Source: Embleya sp051903075
GTDB taxonomy: Bacteria; Actinomycetota; Actinomycetes; Streptomycetales; Streptomycetaceae
Direction of reading: 5' to 3'
NCBI RefSeq assembly: GCF_051903075.1
Contig: NZ_CP182423.1
Span: 1,488,001 to 1,552,000, forward strand
DNA: 64,000 bases
Shown piece after piece: positions 16,300 to 25,706 of the stretch (position 1 is the stretch's first letter; each line of letters opens with the position of its first letter). The notes under the pieces are model-generated. The model saw only the letters and a list, made by a program, of their open reading frames with translations. It did not search any database and was not told where the DNA came from. The translations under genes were made by a program, and so were the position numbers.

Positions 16300-16899
16300 G
16301 TGACGCTCGACGGCCCGACCGAAGGCGCCACCCAGCACCTCGCCCCGGCCCCCACCCCGCGCCGCATCGCGCTGTTCGGCGGCTTGCGCGCGCTGGGCTC
16401 GTCGATCCTGCTGCTCGTCCTGTACTACGTGCTGCCGCTGGATCGGGGCCTGGACACGGCGACCGGTATCGGACTCGCCGTCGGACTCGTCCTGTTCGCG
16501 GCCCTCGTGGTGTGGCAGGTGAACGTCATCGCCCACGCCGAGCGACCGCGCCTGCGCGCCGTCGAGGCGCTGGCCGTCTCGCTGCCGTTCCTGCTCCTGC
16601 TCTTCGCCGCGACCTACTTCGTCATCGGCCGCGACCGACCCGACTCCTTCACCGAAGCGCTCACCCGCACCGACGCCCTCTACTTCACCCTCACCGTCTT
16701 CGCCACCGTCGGCTTCGGCGACATCGCCCCGAAGAGCGAGAGCGCGCGCGTGGTGGCGATGGTCCAGATGGTGGTGAACCTGATCGCCGTCGGCGTGATC
16801 GCCCGGGTGGTACTGGGCGCGGTACAAGAGGGCCTGCGCCGCCACGCGACGCCCGCGGCCCCCGACGCCCACGTCGACTCCGCCGACAGCGCCGATTAG
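16300..16899 (+). CDS. Two-pore-helix-type potassium channel protein
   Basis: A 199-residue membrane protein with four hydrophobic segments. The third and fourth flank a pore loop carrying the K+ selectivity filter TVGFGD (residues 136-141) in TLTVFATVGFGDIAPKSESA. The layout is two N-terminal helices plus one TM-P-TM unit. GTG 16300 is preceded by AGGAGG at 16288-16293, which decides the start over GTG 16267. No RCK or cyclic-nucleotide domain is attached. It follows the ClC gene on the same strand. Confidence 0.88.
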   Translation: MTLDGPTEGATQHLAPAPTPRRIALFGGLRALGSSILLLVLYYVLPLDRGLDTATGIGLAVGLVLFAALVVWQVNVIAHAERPRLRAVEALAVSLPFLLLLFAATYFVIGRDRPDSFTEALTRTDALYFTLTVFATVGFGDIAPKSESARVVAMVQMVVNLIAVGVIARVVLGAVQEGLRRHATPAAPDAHVDSADSAD

Positions 16900-17210
16900 T
16901 CCCGTCCGACAGGACGAGTCGAGTCGAGGCCGGGCGCGGCCCTCGCCGGTGCATGTATCGAAGTCCACATCGACCGTGTACTTCAAGCCAGGGACCAAAG
17001 CTCGGAAACCGGCATCTTTCGCCCTTCGGATCCGGCCCCGTCGGGGCGGGGGTGTTCGGCCCTTTTGGATGTTTCCTACAACTGGCGCCGCTCAGTGTGC
17101 ACTGCCCGCGACATGGCGTTGCCGACCGGTTCACGAAATGGTGAACACTGTCGGGGGTCGCCGCATCGTCGCGGCGAGCACAAGCGTTGGTTTGCAGGAG
17201 GTTCGGTCGG
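16900..17210. other. Intergenic region before the giant carboxylase gene
   Basis: These 311 bp lack a convincing gene. The composition is less GC-rich than the flanks, especially 16950-17180, as expected for a promoter-bearing leader. The strong AGGAGG at 17196-17201 belongs to the next gene. Confidence 0.45.
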
Positions 17211-20200
17211 GTGTTCAGTCGTGTCGCCATCGTCAACCGTGGAGAGGCCGCGATGCGGCTCATCCACGCCGTCCGGGAGCTGGCCGCGGAGACCGGCACC
17301 CGGATCGAGACCGTCGCTCTGTACACCGACGTCGACCGTACGGCCACCTTCGTGCGCGAGGCCGATCTGTCGTATGACCTGGGGCCCGCGTCGGCGCGCC
17401 CGTACCTGGACCTGAAGGCCCTGGAGCGGGCGCTGGTGGCCACCGGCGCCGACGCGGCGTGGGTCGGGTGGGGCTTCGTCGCGGAGGATCCGGCGTTCGC
17501 CGAGCTGTGCCGGGAGTTGGGCGTGGCGTTCGTCGGCCCGAGCGCCGAGGCGATGCGCAAACTCGGCGACAAGATCGGCTCGAAGCTGATCGCCGAGGAG
17601 GTCGGCGTCCCCGTCGCCCCGTGGAGCCGCGGCGCGGTGGAGACCCTGGACGCGGCCCTGACGGCCGCGGCCGAGATCGGCTACCCGCTGATGCTCAAGG
17701 CCACCGCCGGCGGCGGCGGACGCGGCATCCGCGTGATCACGAGTGACGCGGAACTGGTCGACGCCTACGAGCGCACCAGCCAGGAGGCCGCGCGCGCGTT
17801 CGGCAGCGGCATCGTGTTCCTGGAGCGCCTGGTCACCGGCGCCCGGCACGTCGAGGTCCAGGTGATCGCCGACGGCCAGGGCACCGCGTGGGCGCTGGGT
17901 GTGCGCGACTGCTCGATCCAGCGGCGCAACCAGAAGGTCGTCGAGGAGTCCGCTTCGCCGGTCCTGGCACCGGACCAGGTGGCCGAACTCAAGACGTCCG
18001 CCGAACGTTTGGCGCTGGCCGTCGGCTACCGCGGCGCCGCCACCGTCGAATTCCTCTACCACCCCGGCGACCGACTGTTCGCCTTCCTGGAGGTCAACAC
18101 CCGCCTCCAGGTCGAACACCCGATCACCGAATCCACCACCGGATTCGACCTGGTCAAGGCCCAGTTGCGGATCGCCGGCGGCGGCCGGCTCGAAGGCGCC
18201 CCGCCGATCGAGCGCGGCCACGCCGTCGAGGCACGCCTGAACGCCGAGGACCCCGACCGCGACTTCGCCCCCTCCCCCGGCCGGATCGCCCGCCTCGACC
18301 TGCCCGCAGGGCCCGGCATCCGCGTGGACACCGGCGTCAGCGAGGGCGACACCATCCCCGCCGACTTCGACTCGATGATCGCCAAGATCATCGCCTATGG
18401 GCACGACCGCGACGAGGCGTTGGGCCGGTTGCGGCGGGCGATGGCGCAGACCACGGTGATCATCGAGGGTGGTGCCACCAACAAGAGCTTCGTCCTCGAC
18501 CTGCTGGATCAGCCGGAGCTGATCGACGGCAGCGCCGACACCGGCTGGATCGACCGCGTGCGCGGCGAGGGCCGCCTCGTCTCGCACCGCCACTCCGCCG
18601 TCGCACTCGCCGCCGCCGCGATCGAGGCGTACGAGGAGGAGGAGCGTGCCGAACGCCAGCGGCTGTTGTCCACCGCCTTCGGCGGCCGGCCGCAGGTCCA
18701 GCACAAGAGCGGCCGACCGCTCGACCTGAAGCTGCGCGGCGTCGGCTACCGCGTCCGTGTCGCCCGCGTCGGCGCGCACCGCTTCCGGGTCGGCATCGAG
18801 GTCGGCGAGGTGGTGCGTACCGCCGATGTCGAACTCGACCGGTTCGACCGGCACACCGGCCAGATCGTGGTCAACGGCACCCGCTACCGCCTGCTCACCG
18901 CCACCCACGGGCCGACCCACCTGGTCGAGGTCGACGGCGTCACCCACCGCGTCGGCCGCGACGAGGGCGGCGTCGTACGCTCCCCCGCCCCCGCCCTGGT
19001 CGTCGCCACCCCCCTGGCCGTCGGCGACGAGGTCGAAGCCGGCGCACCGGTCCTGGTGCTGGAGAGCATGAAGATGGAAACGGTACTGCGCGCACCGTTC
19101 CGGGCACGCCTGAAGGAATGCTCGGTGTCCGTGGGCAGCCAGGTGGAGACCGGCGCCCCGCTGCTGCGCCTGGAACCGCTCGCCGACGACGACGGCGAGG
19201 CCGAGGACACCACCGCCGGCGCATCCGTCGAGCTGGACCTGCCCGCCGCGCCCGAGACCGTCCCCGTGCGCGCACGCACCCTGCGCGGCCAGGAGGACCT
19301 GCGCAGCCTGCTGCTCGGCTTCGACGTCGACCCGCACGACGAGCGCCGTGTCCTCGACGACTACCTCGCCGCCCGCACCGCCGCCGCCGAGGCCGGCCAC
19401 CGACCGCTGGTGCGCGAGTTGGAACTCGTCGAGATGTTCACCGACCTCGCCGAACTGAGCCGCAACCGGCCCGCCGGCGAGGACGTCGGCGGCGACGGCC
19501 ACCTGCACAGCGCCCGCGAGTACTTCCACAGCTACCTGCAGAGCCTGGACGTGGAACGCGCCGGACTGCCCCCGGCGTTCCGGGCCAAGCTCGCCAAGGC
19601 CCTGGCCCACTACGGCGTCACCGAGCCGGAGCCGTCCCCGGAGCTGGAAGCCGCGGTGTTCCGGATCTTCCTCGCCCAGCAGCGCGCCTCCGCCGACGCC
19701 GCCGTCATCGCCACCCTGTTGCGCTCCTGGCTGCGTGAGGCGCCGCCGGACGCGACGCTGCACGAGCCCGCGGGTCTGGCCCTGGAGCGGCTGATCGCCG
19801 CCACCCAGGTGCGCTTCCCCGTGCTCGCCGACCTCGCGCGCGGCGTGGTCTACGACTGGTTCGGCCGGCCGCTGCTGCGCCGCAACCGCGCCCGCGTGTA
19901 CGCCGGTGTGCGCAAGCACCTGCGGCATCTGGACGCGCACCCGGACACTCCGGACCGCGCCGAGCGGGTCGCCGAGATGGTGCGCAGCACCGAGCCCTTG
20001 GTTCGGCTGCTCGGGCAGCGGCTGGTCCGCGACAACCTCGACAACGCGACCATGCTGGAGGTGCTGACCCGGCGCTACTACGGCAACAAGGGCCTCACCG
20101 ACGTCCGTACCCGGGAGATCGCGGGCTGCACGTTCGTGGTCGCCGAGCGGGCCGGCTCCTCGCTGGTCTCCGCCGCGGTGGGCTTCGAGGCCCTGGGCGG

Positions 20201-22703
20201 CGCGCTGCGCGGCCTCGCCGAACTGGCTGCCGACGGCCACCCGATCGACGCGGACATCTACCTGTCCTGGGAAAACCAGCCGGAGAGCGCGGACGCGACG
20301 GCCGCCGCGCTGCACGAGGTGGTGGCCGCGCAGCCGCTGCCGCCTCGGGTGCGCCGACTGACCACCACGGTGGCCGGTCGCGGCGGCGCGGTGATGCACC
20401 ACCACTTCACGTTCCGCCCGTCCGACACCGGGATGGTCGAGGAGCGGTTGATCCGGGGCCTGCACCCGTACATCGCGCAGCGTATGCAGTTGGAGCGGCT
20501 GAGCAAGTTCGACCTCACCCGGCTGCCGTCCTCGGACGAGGAGGTCTACCTCTTCCAGTGCGTGGCCCGGGAGAACCCCGCCGACGACCGCCTGGTCGCC
20601 TTCGCCCAGGTCCGCGACCTGACCGAACTGCGCGACCACGAGGGCCGGTTGGTCGCCCTGCCGACCGCCGAGGACATCCTCGCCACGTGCCTCGACTCGA
20701 TCCGCCGCGCCCAGTCGCGGCGTCCGTCGGCGAAGCGCTTCAACACCAACCGGATCGTGGTCTACGTGTGGCCGCCGAGCAGCCTCACGCACGCCGAGAT
20801 GGAGATGATCGCCGGGCGCGTGCGGCCGACCACCGCGGGCGCGGGCCTGGAGGAGATCCTGTTCATCGCCCGCCAGCGCGACCCGCAGACCGGCGAGCTG
20901 ACCAAGATCGCGGTCCGCATCCCGTTCGACGCCGCCGGCGGTACCGAACTGACCATCGGCGAGCCGTCGGACGAGCCGGTCGAGCCGCTGGACGGCTACC
21001 GGTTGAAGGTGCTGCGCGCGAGCAGCCGCAACACCGTCTACCCGTACGAACTCACCGATCGCCTCGGTGACTTCGTCGAGTACGACCTGAACGACGAGCA
21101 CGTCCTCGTGCCGGTCGACCGGCCCAAGGGCACCAACTCCGCCGCGATCGTGGCGGGTGTGGTCCGCACCGCCACCGCGCGGCACCCCGAGGGCGTCACC
21201 CGCGTGGTTCTGCTCGGCGACCCGACAAAGTCGCTCGGCGCGCTGTCCGAGCCGGAGTGCCGTCGGGTGATCGCGGCGCTGGATCTGGCGGAGCGTATGC
21301 GGGTGCCGGTGGAGTGGTACGCGCTGTCCTCCGGTGCGCGGATCTCGATGGAGTCGGGCACGGAGAACATGGACTGGGTGGCCGCCGCGCTCAAGCGCAT
21401 CGTCACGTTCACCCAGGACGGCGGCGAGATCAACATCGTGGTCGCGGGCATCAACGTCGGCGCACAGCCGTACTGGAACGCCGAGGCCACCATGCTCATG
21501 CACACCAAGGGCATCCTCGTGATGACCCCCGACTCCGCGATGGTGCTCACCGGGAAGCATGCCCTCGACTTCTCCGGGGGTGTGTCGGCCGAGGACAACT
21601 TCGGCATCGGCGGCTACGACCGGGTGATGGGCCCGAACGGGCAGGCACAGTACTGGGCGCCGGACCTGAACGCGGCGCGCGACGTGTTGATGTCGCACTA
21701 CGACCACACCTATGTCGCCCCGGGCGAACTCGCGCCGCGTCGGACCGGTACCACCGACCCGGCGGACCGCGACGTGTCGAGCTTCCCGCACGTGGTGGAG
21801 GGCAGCGACTTCACCACGGTCGGCGAGATCTTCTCCGCCGAGGCCAACCCCGACCGCAAGAAGCCGTTCGACATCCGCACCGTGATGCGCGCACTGTCCG
21901 ACCAGGACCACCCGGTCCTGGAGCGCTGGGCGGGCATGGCCGACGCGGACACGGCGGCGGTGCAGGACGTGCACCTGGGCGGCATGCCGGTGTGCCTGCT
22001 CGGCATCGAGTCCCGGGCGGTGCCGCGGCGCGGCTTCCCGCCCACGGACGGGCCGGCCACCTACACGGCGGGCACGCTGTTCCCGCAGTCGTCGAAGAAG
22101 GCCGCGCGGGCGATCAACGCCGCGTCCGGCAACCGGCCGCTGGTGGTGCTGGCGAACCTGTCCGGGTTCGACGGCTCGCCCGAGTCGATGCGGAAGCTGC
22201 AACTGGAGTACGGCGCGGAGATCGGCCGGGCGATCGTGAACTTCCGCGGGCCGATCGTGTTCTGCGTGATCTCGCGCTACCACGGCGGCGCGTTCGTGGT
22301 GTTCTCGAAGGCGCTGAACCCGAACATGACCGTGCTGGCCATCGAGGGCTCGTTCGCGTCGGTCCTCGGTGGAGCGCCCGCGGCGGCGGTGGTCTTCGCG
22401 GGTGACGTCAACGCGCGCACCGCGGCCGATCCTCGGGTCCGCGACCTGGAGTCGCGCGCGGCGGCGGCCTCCGGCGCGGACCGGGCCACGCTGACCGCCG
22501 AGCTGGACGAACTGCGTTCGTCGGTCCGGACCGAGAAACTGGGCGAGGTGGCCGCGGAGTTCGACCGGGTCCACGACATCCGCCGTGCGGTGGAGGTGGG
22601 TTCGGTGGACGCGGTGATCGAGGCGCGGGAGTTGCGGCCGCGGATCATCGAGGCGATCGGGACGCACTGGGCGGAGTCGGGCTCGGCGGCTTCGGCGGGC
22701 TGA
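17211..22703 (+). CDS. Single-chain multidomain acyl-CoA carboxylase
   Basis: A 1830-residue biotin-dependent carboxylase with all catalytic parts on one chain. Order: biotin carboxylase/ATP-grasp (about 1-460; glycine loop KATAGGGGRGIR and EVNTRLQVEHP), a BT-like region, the biotinyl domain with K621 in LESMKMETV, a long central domain (about 680-1250) related to the middle of eukaryotic ACC-like enzymes, and the carboxyltransferase N and C lobes (about 1290-1800; GINVGAQPYWN, ALDFSGGVSAEDNFGIGGYD). GTG 17211 has AGGAGG at 17196-17201. Usual annotation is fused acetyl/propionyl-CoA carboxylase; mycobacterial relatives are long-chain acyl-CoA carboxylases. Actinobacteria more often split these subunits. 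Substrate chain length is undetermined. Confidence 0.93.
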   Translation: MFSRVAIVNRGEAAMRLIHAVRELAAETGTRIETVALYTDVDRTATFVREADLSYDLGPASARPYLDLKALERALVATGADAAWVGWGFVAEDPAFAELCRELGVAFVGPSAEAMRKLGDKIGSKLIAEEVGVPVAPWSRGAVETLDAALTAAAEIGYPLMLKATAGGGGRGIRVITSDAELVDAYERTSQEAARAFGSGIVFLERLVTGARHVEVQVIADGQGTAWALGVRDCSIQRRNQKVVEESASPVLAPDQVAELKTSAERLALAVGYRGAATVEFLYHPGDRLFAFLEVNTRLQVEHPITESTTGFDLVKAQLRIAGGGRLEGAPPIERGHAVEARLNAEDPDRDFAPSPGRIARLDLPAGPGIRVDTGVSEGDTIPADFDSMIAKIIAYGHDRDEALGRLRRAMAQTTVIIEGGATNKSFVLDLLDQPELIDGSADTGWIDRVRGEGRLVSHRHSAVALAAAAIEAYEEEERAERQRLLSTAFGGRPQVQHKSGRPLDLKLRGVGYRVRVARVGAHRFRVGIEVGEVVRTADVELDRFDRHTGQIVVNGTRYRLLTATHGPTHLVEVDGVTHRVGRDEGGVVRSPAPALVVATPLAVGDEVEAGAPVLVLESMKMETVLRAPFRARLKECSVSVGSQVETGAPLLRLEPLADDDGEAEDTTAGASVELDLPAAPETVPVRARTLRGQEDLRSLLLGFDVDPHDERRVLDDYLAARTAAAEAGHRPLVRELELVEMFTDLAELSRNRPAGEDVGGDGHLHSAREYFHSYLQSLDVERAGLPPAFRAKLAKALAHYGVTEPEPSPELEAAVFRIFLAQQRASADAAVIATLLRSWLREAPPDATLHEPAGLALERLIAATQVRFPVLADLARGVVYDWFGRPLLRRNRARVYAGVRKHLRHLDAHPDTPDRAERVAEMVRSTEPLVRLLGQRLVRDNLDNATMLEVLTRRYYGNKGLTDVRTREIAGCTFVVAERAGSSLVSAAVGFEALGGALRGLAELAADGHPIDADIYLSWENQPESADATAAALHEVVAAQPLPPRVRRLTTTVAGRGGAVMHHHFTFRPSDTGMVEERLIRGLHPYIAQRMQLERLSKFDLTRLPSSDEEVYLFQCVARENPADDRLVAFAQVRDLTELRDHEGRLVALPTAEDILATCLDSIRRAQSRRPSAKRFNTNRIVVYVWPPSSLTHAEMEMIAGRVRPTTAGAGLEEILFIARQRDPQTGELTKIAVRIPFDAAGGTELTIGEPSDEPVEPLDGYRLKVLRASSRNTVYPYELTDRLGDFVEYDLNDEHVLVPVDRPKGTNSAAIVAGVVRTATARHPEGVTRVVLLGDPTKSLGALSEPECRRVIAALDLAERMRVPVEWYALSSGARISMESGTENMDWVAAALKRIVTFTQDGGEINIVVAGINVGAQPYWNAEATMLMHTKGILVMTPDSAMVLTGKHALDFSGGVSAEDNFGIGGYDRVMGPNGQAQYWAPDLNAARDVLMSHYDHTYVAPGELAPRRTGTTDPADRDVSSFPHVVEGSDFTTVGEIFSAEANPDRKKPFDIRTVMRALSDQDHPVLERWAGMADADTAAVQDVHLGGMPVCLLGIESRAVPRRGFPPTDGPATYTAGTLFPQSSKKAARAINAASGNRPLVVLANLSGFDGSPESMRKLQLEYGAEIGRAIVNFRGPIVFCVISRYHGGAFVVFSKALNPNMTVLAIEGSFASVLGGAPAAAVVFAGDVNARTAADPRVRDLESRAAAASGADRATLTAELDELRSSVRTEKLGEVAAEFDRVHDIRRAVEVGSVDAVIEARELRPRIIEAIGTHWAESGSAASAG

Positions 22704-22720
22704 GCGAAGGAACGTGCGGG

Positions 22721-22758
22721 GCGGCCCCGGCTCTTCGGAAACGGAGAGTCGGGGCCGC
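22721..22758. terminator. Bidirectional hairpin terminator
   Basis: Arms of 14 bp (22721-22734 and 22745-22758) pair with a single G-T/A-type mismatch around a 10-nt loop. It lies in the 61-bp gap between the convergent carboxylase and hydrolase genes. Confidence 0.75.
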
Positions 22759-22764
22759 TTGCGG

Positions 22765-24261
22765 TCAGCCCGTCACATGGCCGGTCACCACTCGCATCGC
22801 CCGGCGGACGGCCGCTCGGGTCTCCTCGGTGTGGTCGATCGCCTCGAAGCCGTGGCGGGCCTCGGCGAGGTGGATCACCTCGACGTTCGCCTCGGCCGCC
22901 TCGCCGGCCGCCAGGAACTCGTGTACCGTCACCGCGATTTCGGCGCGCTCCAGGCCCACCGTGGTGAGCACGATCGGCAGTTCGCCCGCCGACCGCACCG
23001 CCGTCGCCGGGTGGAAGCGGGAGTCGGCCAGGCCCCAGTTCGGCATGGGAGCCAGGATCGGGTAGGTCGCGGCCAGGCAGCGCAACCACGACGGCGGGTG
23101 TACGAGCCAGTCCGTGGCCAGGAGGCCACCGCCGGAGAAGAACCACAGCGCGATCCGGTCCCGATCGACGCGCGGGTGCGCCCGTACCGTCTCGATCGCC
23201 GCGACCACGTCCTCGGCGGCGCGGTCGTAGTCGCCCGGTCGGTGCAGCCGGTGATCCACGGTCGCACCGACCACCCCGACACTCGCCGCGTACCGGCCGT
23301 AGCCGACGAACGTCGGCCAATCGCGCGGCGTCGGCAGGGCACCCTCGGGCAGCGGCCCGCCGTGCACGAACAGCACCGCCGGACACGGGAGTTCGTCGTC
23401 GGGGAGGTACAGGTCGACCCGCCCCACGCGCTCCCGGTCGCACGCGGGGACGTCCAGCGGGAACGGCCCGAGGTGGCTCGGCTCTTCCCGCTTCGCCGAC
23501 AGGCGGTGGCCCTCGTCGGCCGCCGCGCGGCGCAGTACGTCGGCTACTTCCCCGGGCGCGGACACCATCGGCCAGTGGCCGGTGGCGAGTTCGAAGAAGC
23601 TCACCCGGGGGTCGACCAGCCGTTGCAGCGCCGGGTTCCCCATGCCCACCAGCGACTCGACGAGCGCGATGCTCGCCCCGTTCCCGGTACACAACACACC
23701 CGTGGTCGGCAGCCCGGCCGCCGCCCCCGACAGGCGCAGCGGTCGGGTGAGCGTGCCCACCGGATGGGGTGCGGCCGACCGGGTCAGCCGGGCAAGCGCC
23801 GCGTCGGACAGGTCCGCGACGCCGCCCCAGCGCGCCCAGTCCTCGCGCGTCGTCGGGGCCGGGAGGGCCGGATCCCCGTCCCACGTCGTCAGCCGTTCGC
23901 GCGTCGCCGCGTCCGCGATCGCGGCGAGCGCCAGGTCCCCGTCCTGTGGCAGGCCGGCGTCCAGGTAGACGATCCGGGCCACCCGGTCCGGGCGCCGATC
24001 GGCGGCGCCGAGCACCGGGTGGATGCCGTAGCCGTGCCCGACGACGACCACCGGCCGCGCGGCGTCGATGCGGTCGATCAGGGCCACCACGTCCCGGATG
24101 TGCGTCTCCAGGTCGATGTCCGGGCCCGCCGGCTGCCGATGGTCCAGTCCGGTGAGCGTGACCGGATACGCCTCGTCGCCGGCCGCCGACAACCGGGCGG
24201 CCACGTCCCGCCAGATCCACCCGCCGGTGTGGGCCTCCGACACCAGTACGAACGCCGTCAT
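22765..24261 (-). CDS. Tandem alpha/beta-hydrolase with inactive first domain
   Basis: A 498-residue protein made of two alpha/beta-hydrolase units. Unit 1 (1-245) follows the plant-methylesterase-like pattern (SEAHTGGWIWRDV, LTGLDHR, ATGHWPM with H229), but its nucleophile elbow reads G75-H-G-Y-G79, so the Ser expected at position 77 is Gly (GGC). Unit 2 (about 250-498) is a dienelactone hydrolase/esterase-like unit with FVHGGPLPEG, the elbow FFSGGG (S376) and a late His in ARHGFEAID. ATG 24261 has GAAGGGA upstream. It is divergent from a MerR gene. Unit 2 is probably the active esterase and unit 1 structural or ligand-binding. Substrate unknown. Confidence 0.85.
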   Translation of the reverse strand: MTAFVLVSEAHTGGWIWRDVAARLSAAGDEAYPVTLTGLDHRQPAGPDIDLETHIRDVVALIDRIDAARPVVVVGHGYGIHPVLGAADRRPDRVARIVYLDAGLPQDGDLALAAIADAATRERLTTWDGDPALPAPTTREDWARWGGVADLSDAALARLTRSAAPHPVGTLTRPLRLSGAAAGLPTTGVLCTGNGASIALVESLVGMGNPALQRLVDPRVSFFELATGHWPMVSAPGEVADVLRRAAADEGHRLSAKREEPSHLGPFPLDVPACDRERVGRVDLYLPDDELPCPAVLFVHGGPLPEGALPTPRDWPTFVGYGRYAASVGVVGATVDHRLHRPGDYDRAAEDVVAAIETVRAHPRVDRDRIALWFFSGGGLLATDWLVHPPSWLRCLAATYPILAPMPNWGLADSRFHPATAVRSAGELPIVLTTVGLERAEIAVTVHEFLAAGEAAEANVEVIHLAEARHGFEAIDHTEETRAAVRRAMRVVTGHVTG

Positions 24262-24362
24262 GGTCGTCCCTTCGTGTTCCATACCGAATCCGCGCTCGAC
24301 GCGCCCCACGAGCGGGGCGCCGACCGGCCGTGGGGCCGGTCCGGGCGGGCCGCTACCGTAGG

Positions 24363-24382
24363 AACTCCCCCTGAGGGAGGTT
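24363..24382. promoter_or_regulatory. MerR-type operator
   Basis: AACTCCCCCTGAGGGAGGTT is a near-perfect dyad of the form MerR proteins bind within their own elongated promoters. It lies in the 127-bp divergent gap, and its right arm overlaps the ribosome site of the MerR gene (GTG 24389). Control of both the regulator and the hydrolase is inferred. Confidence 0.65.
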
Positions 24383-24388
24383 CAAGTC

Positions 24389-25306
24389 GTGGCCACCGAT
24401 CACACCTGGAGCATCGGAGAGCTCGCCGAGCTTGCGGGCGTGACGGTCAAGACCGTGCGTTTCTACTCCGATCGCGGCCTGCTGCCCGAGGCCGGGCGCA
24501 GTGCCGGCGGCCATCGGCGCTACCGTCCGGAGGCGTTGGACCGGCTCCGGACCATCCGTTCGCTGCGCGGTCTCGACCTGCCGGTGCCGGAGGTGGGGCG
24601 CTTCCTCGATCGTGAGGACACGCTGGAGGAGATCATCGCCGGGCAGCTCCGGGAGGTCGGCTCGCGGCTGGCCGAGCTGCGTTGGCGCGAGGCGGCGCTG
24701 CACCTGCTCCGGGACTGTGCGCCGGACGAGCGGGCCGAGCGGCTGCGGCTGGTCGGCGCCGTGTCCGTGCCGCCCAGTACCGCGCCGGTGGCCCGGTTCT
24801 GGCGGGGCTGGCTGCCCGCCCGGCTCCCGGCCCGGCTGGTCTCGGCCATCGTGGACCGCTCGGTGCCGCAACCGCCCGCTGATCCGACGCCGGCCCAGGT
24901 GTTGGCGTTCGCCCGCCTGCACGCGCTCGTCACTCGGCCGTGCGCGGGGCCCGGGGGTCGGGTGCCGGCGGCGCATCGGCCGCGGACCGGGCCGAGGCCG
25001 GCCGTACTCTTCGGCGGTCTCGTCGAAGCCCACACCCTCGCCGCACCCGGGCTGCGCGCCCATCGTCCGCCGCAACCCGGCGAGGCGCTGGACTGCTTCG
25101 TCGCGGCCTACGCCCGCTCGTGGGACACGGCCGACACCCCCGCGTTCCGGCGCCGGCTGGCCGGCCTGCTCGTCGGCGAGACCCGGATCGACCGCTACTG
25201 GCAACTGGCCGCCGAGCTGACCGACCCGGCCGAGCCCACCCCGGGGGCCACGGACACCTGGTTGCGCGCCGCGCTGAACGACCAGGTCGCCGAACCGGCG
25301 GCCTGA
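24389..25306 (+). CDS. MerR-family transcriptional regulator
   Basis: A 305-residue regulator. N-terminal MerR winged helix: WSIGELAELAGVTVKTVRFY and AGGHRRYRPEALDRLR, then a dimerisation helix (EDTLEEIIAGQLREVGSRLA). Residues 110-305 form a large helical C-terminal domain of unknown ligand, longer than in metal sensors and without Cys metal ligands. GTG 24389 follows the AGGGAGG of the dyad at 24363-24382. It is divergent from the double hydrolase and could sense that enzyme's substrate or a drug. Confidence 0.9.
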   Translation: MATDHTWSIGELAELAGVTVKTVRFYSDRGLLPEAGRSAGGHRRYRPEALDRLRTIRSLRGLDLPVPEVGRFLDREDTLEEIIAGQLREVGSRLAELRWREAALHLLRDCAPDERAERLRLVGAVSVPPSTAPVARFWRGWLPARLPARLVSAIVDRSVPQPPADPTPAQVLAFARLHALVTRPCAGPGGRVPAAHRPRTGPRPAVLFGGLVEAHTLAAPGLRAHRPPQPGEALDCFVAAYARSWDTADTPAFRRRLAGLLVGETRIDRYWQLAAELTDPAEPTPGATDTWLRAALNDQVAEPAA

Positions 25307-25706
25307 TCGACGAAGGTGTGGTCCGCGTGTCCCGGATCGAAAGGGCGCGCGCCCCGAGCGCGTCGATCCGTCGGATCGCACGGCCCCTGCGCGTTCGATA
25401 CGACGCCGACCTCGTCGGCGCGCGCGCCACTTCCGCCCCCAGGTCGCCGCTTCGGCAACCCCCGTGCCCGCGCGCGGGCGACACACCCGGTCCGGTCGCC
25501 GCCCGGACCGCGCGGTCGCGCTCGCGTGCACCGCACTGTCGCCATCCTCGCGACTGTGCACGGTGCGGCGAAATCCCAGATTTCTGGGGGGTATTCGGGG
25601 ACCGGAGCGGCGAACCGCCCACTGTCCGCGGGAACTTCGCCGGCTCGCCGGCCGACTGATGGGCGACGGGGGAACGCCGAGCACGTGCCGAGTGAGAGGT
25701 GTCCTG
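25307..25706. other. Intergenic region without recognisable gene
   Basis: About 400 bp between the MerR gene and the DJ-1-like gene. Open frames here read as Arg/Pro-rich sequence with no family resemblance. No clear dyad or terminator was found. A promoter for the downstream gene is presumably included. Confidence 0.4.

Noticed and set aside
17076..22667. A minus-strand open frame of more than 1800 codons.
   Set aside because: It is the exact antisense of the giant carboxylase gene; its translation is Gly/Arg/His-rich with no domain, a common by-product of high-GC codon use.
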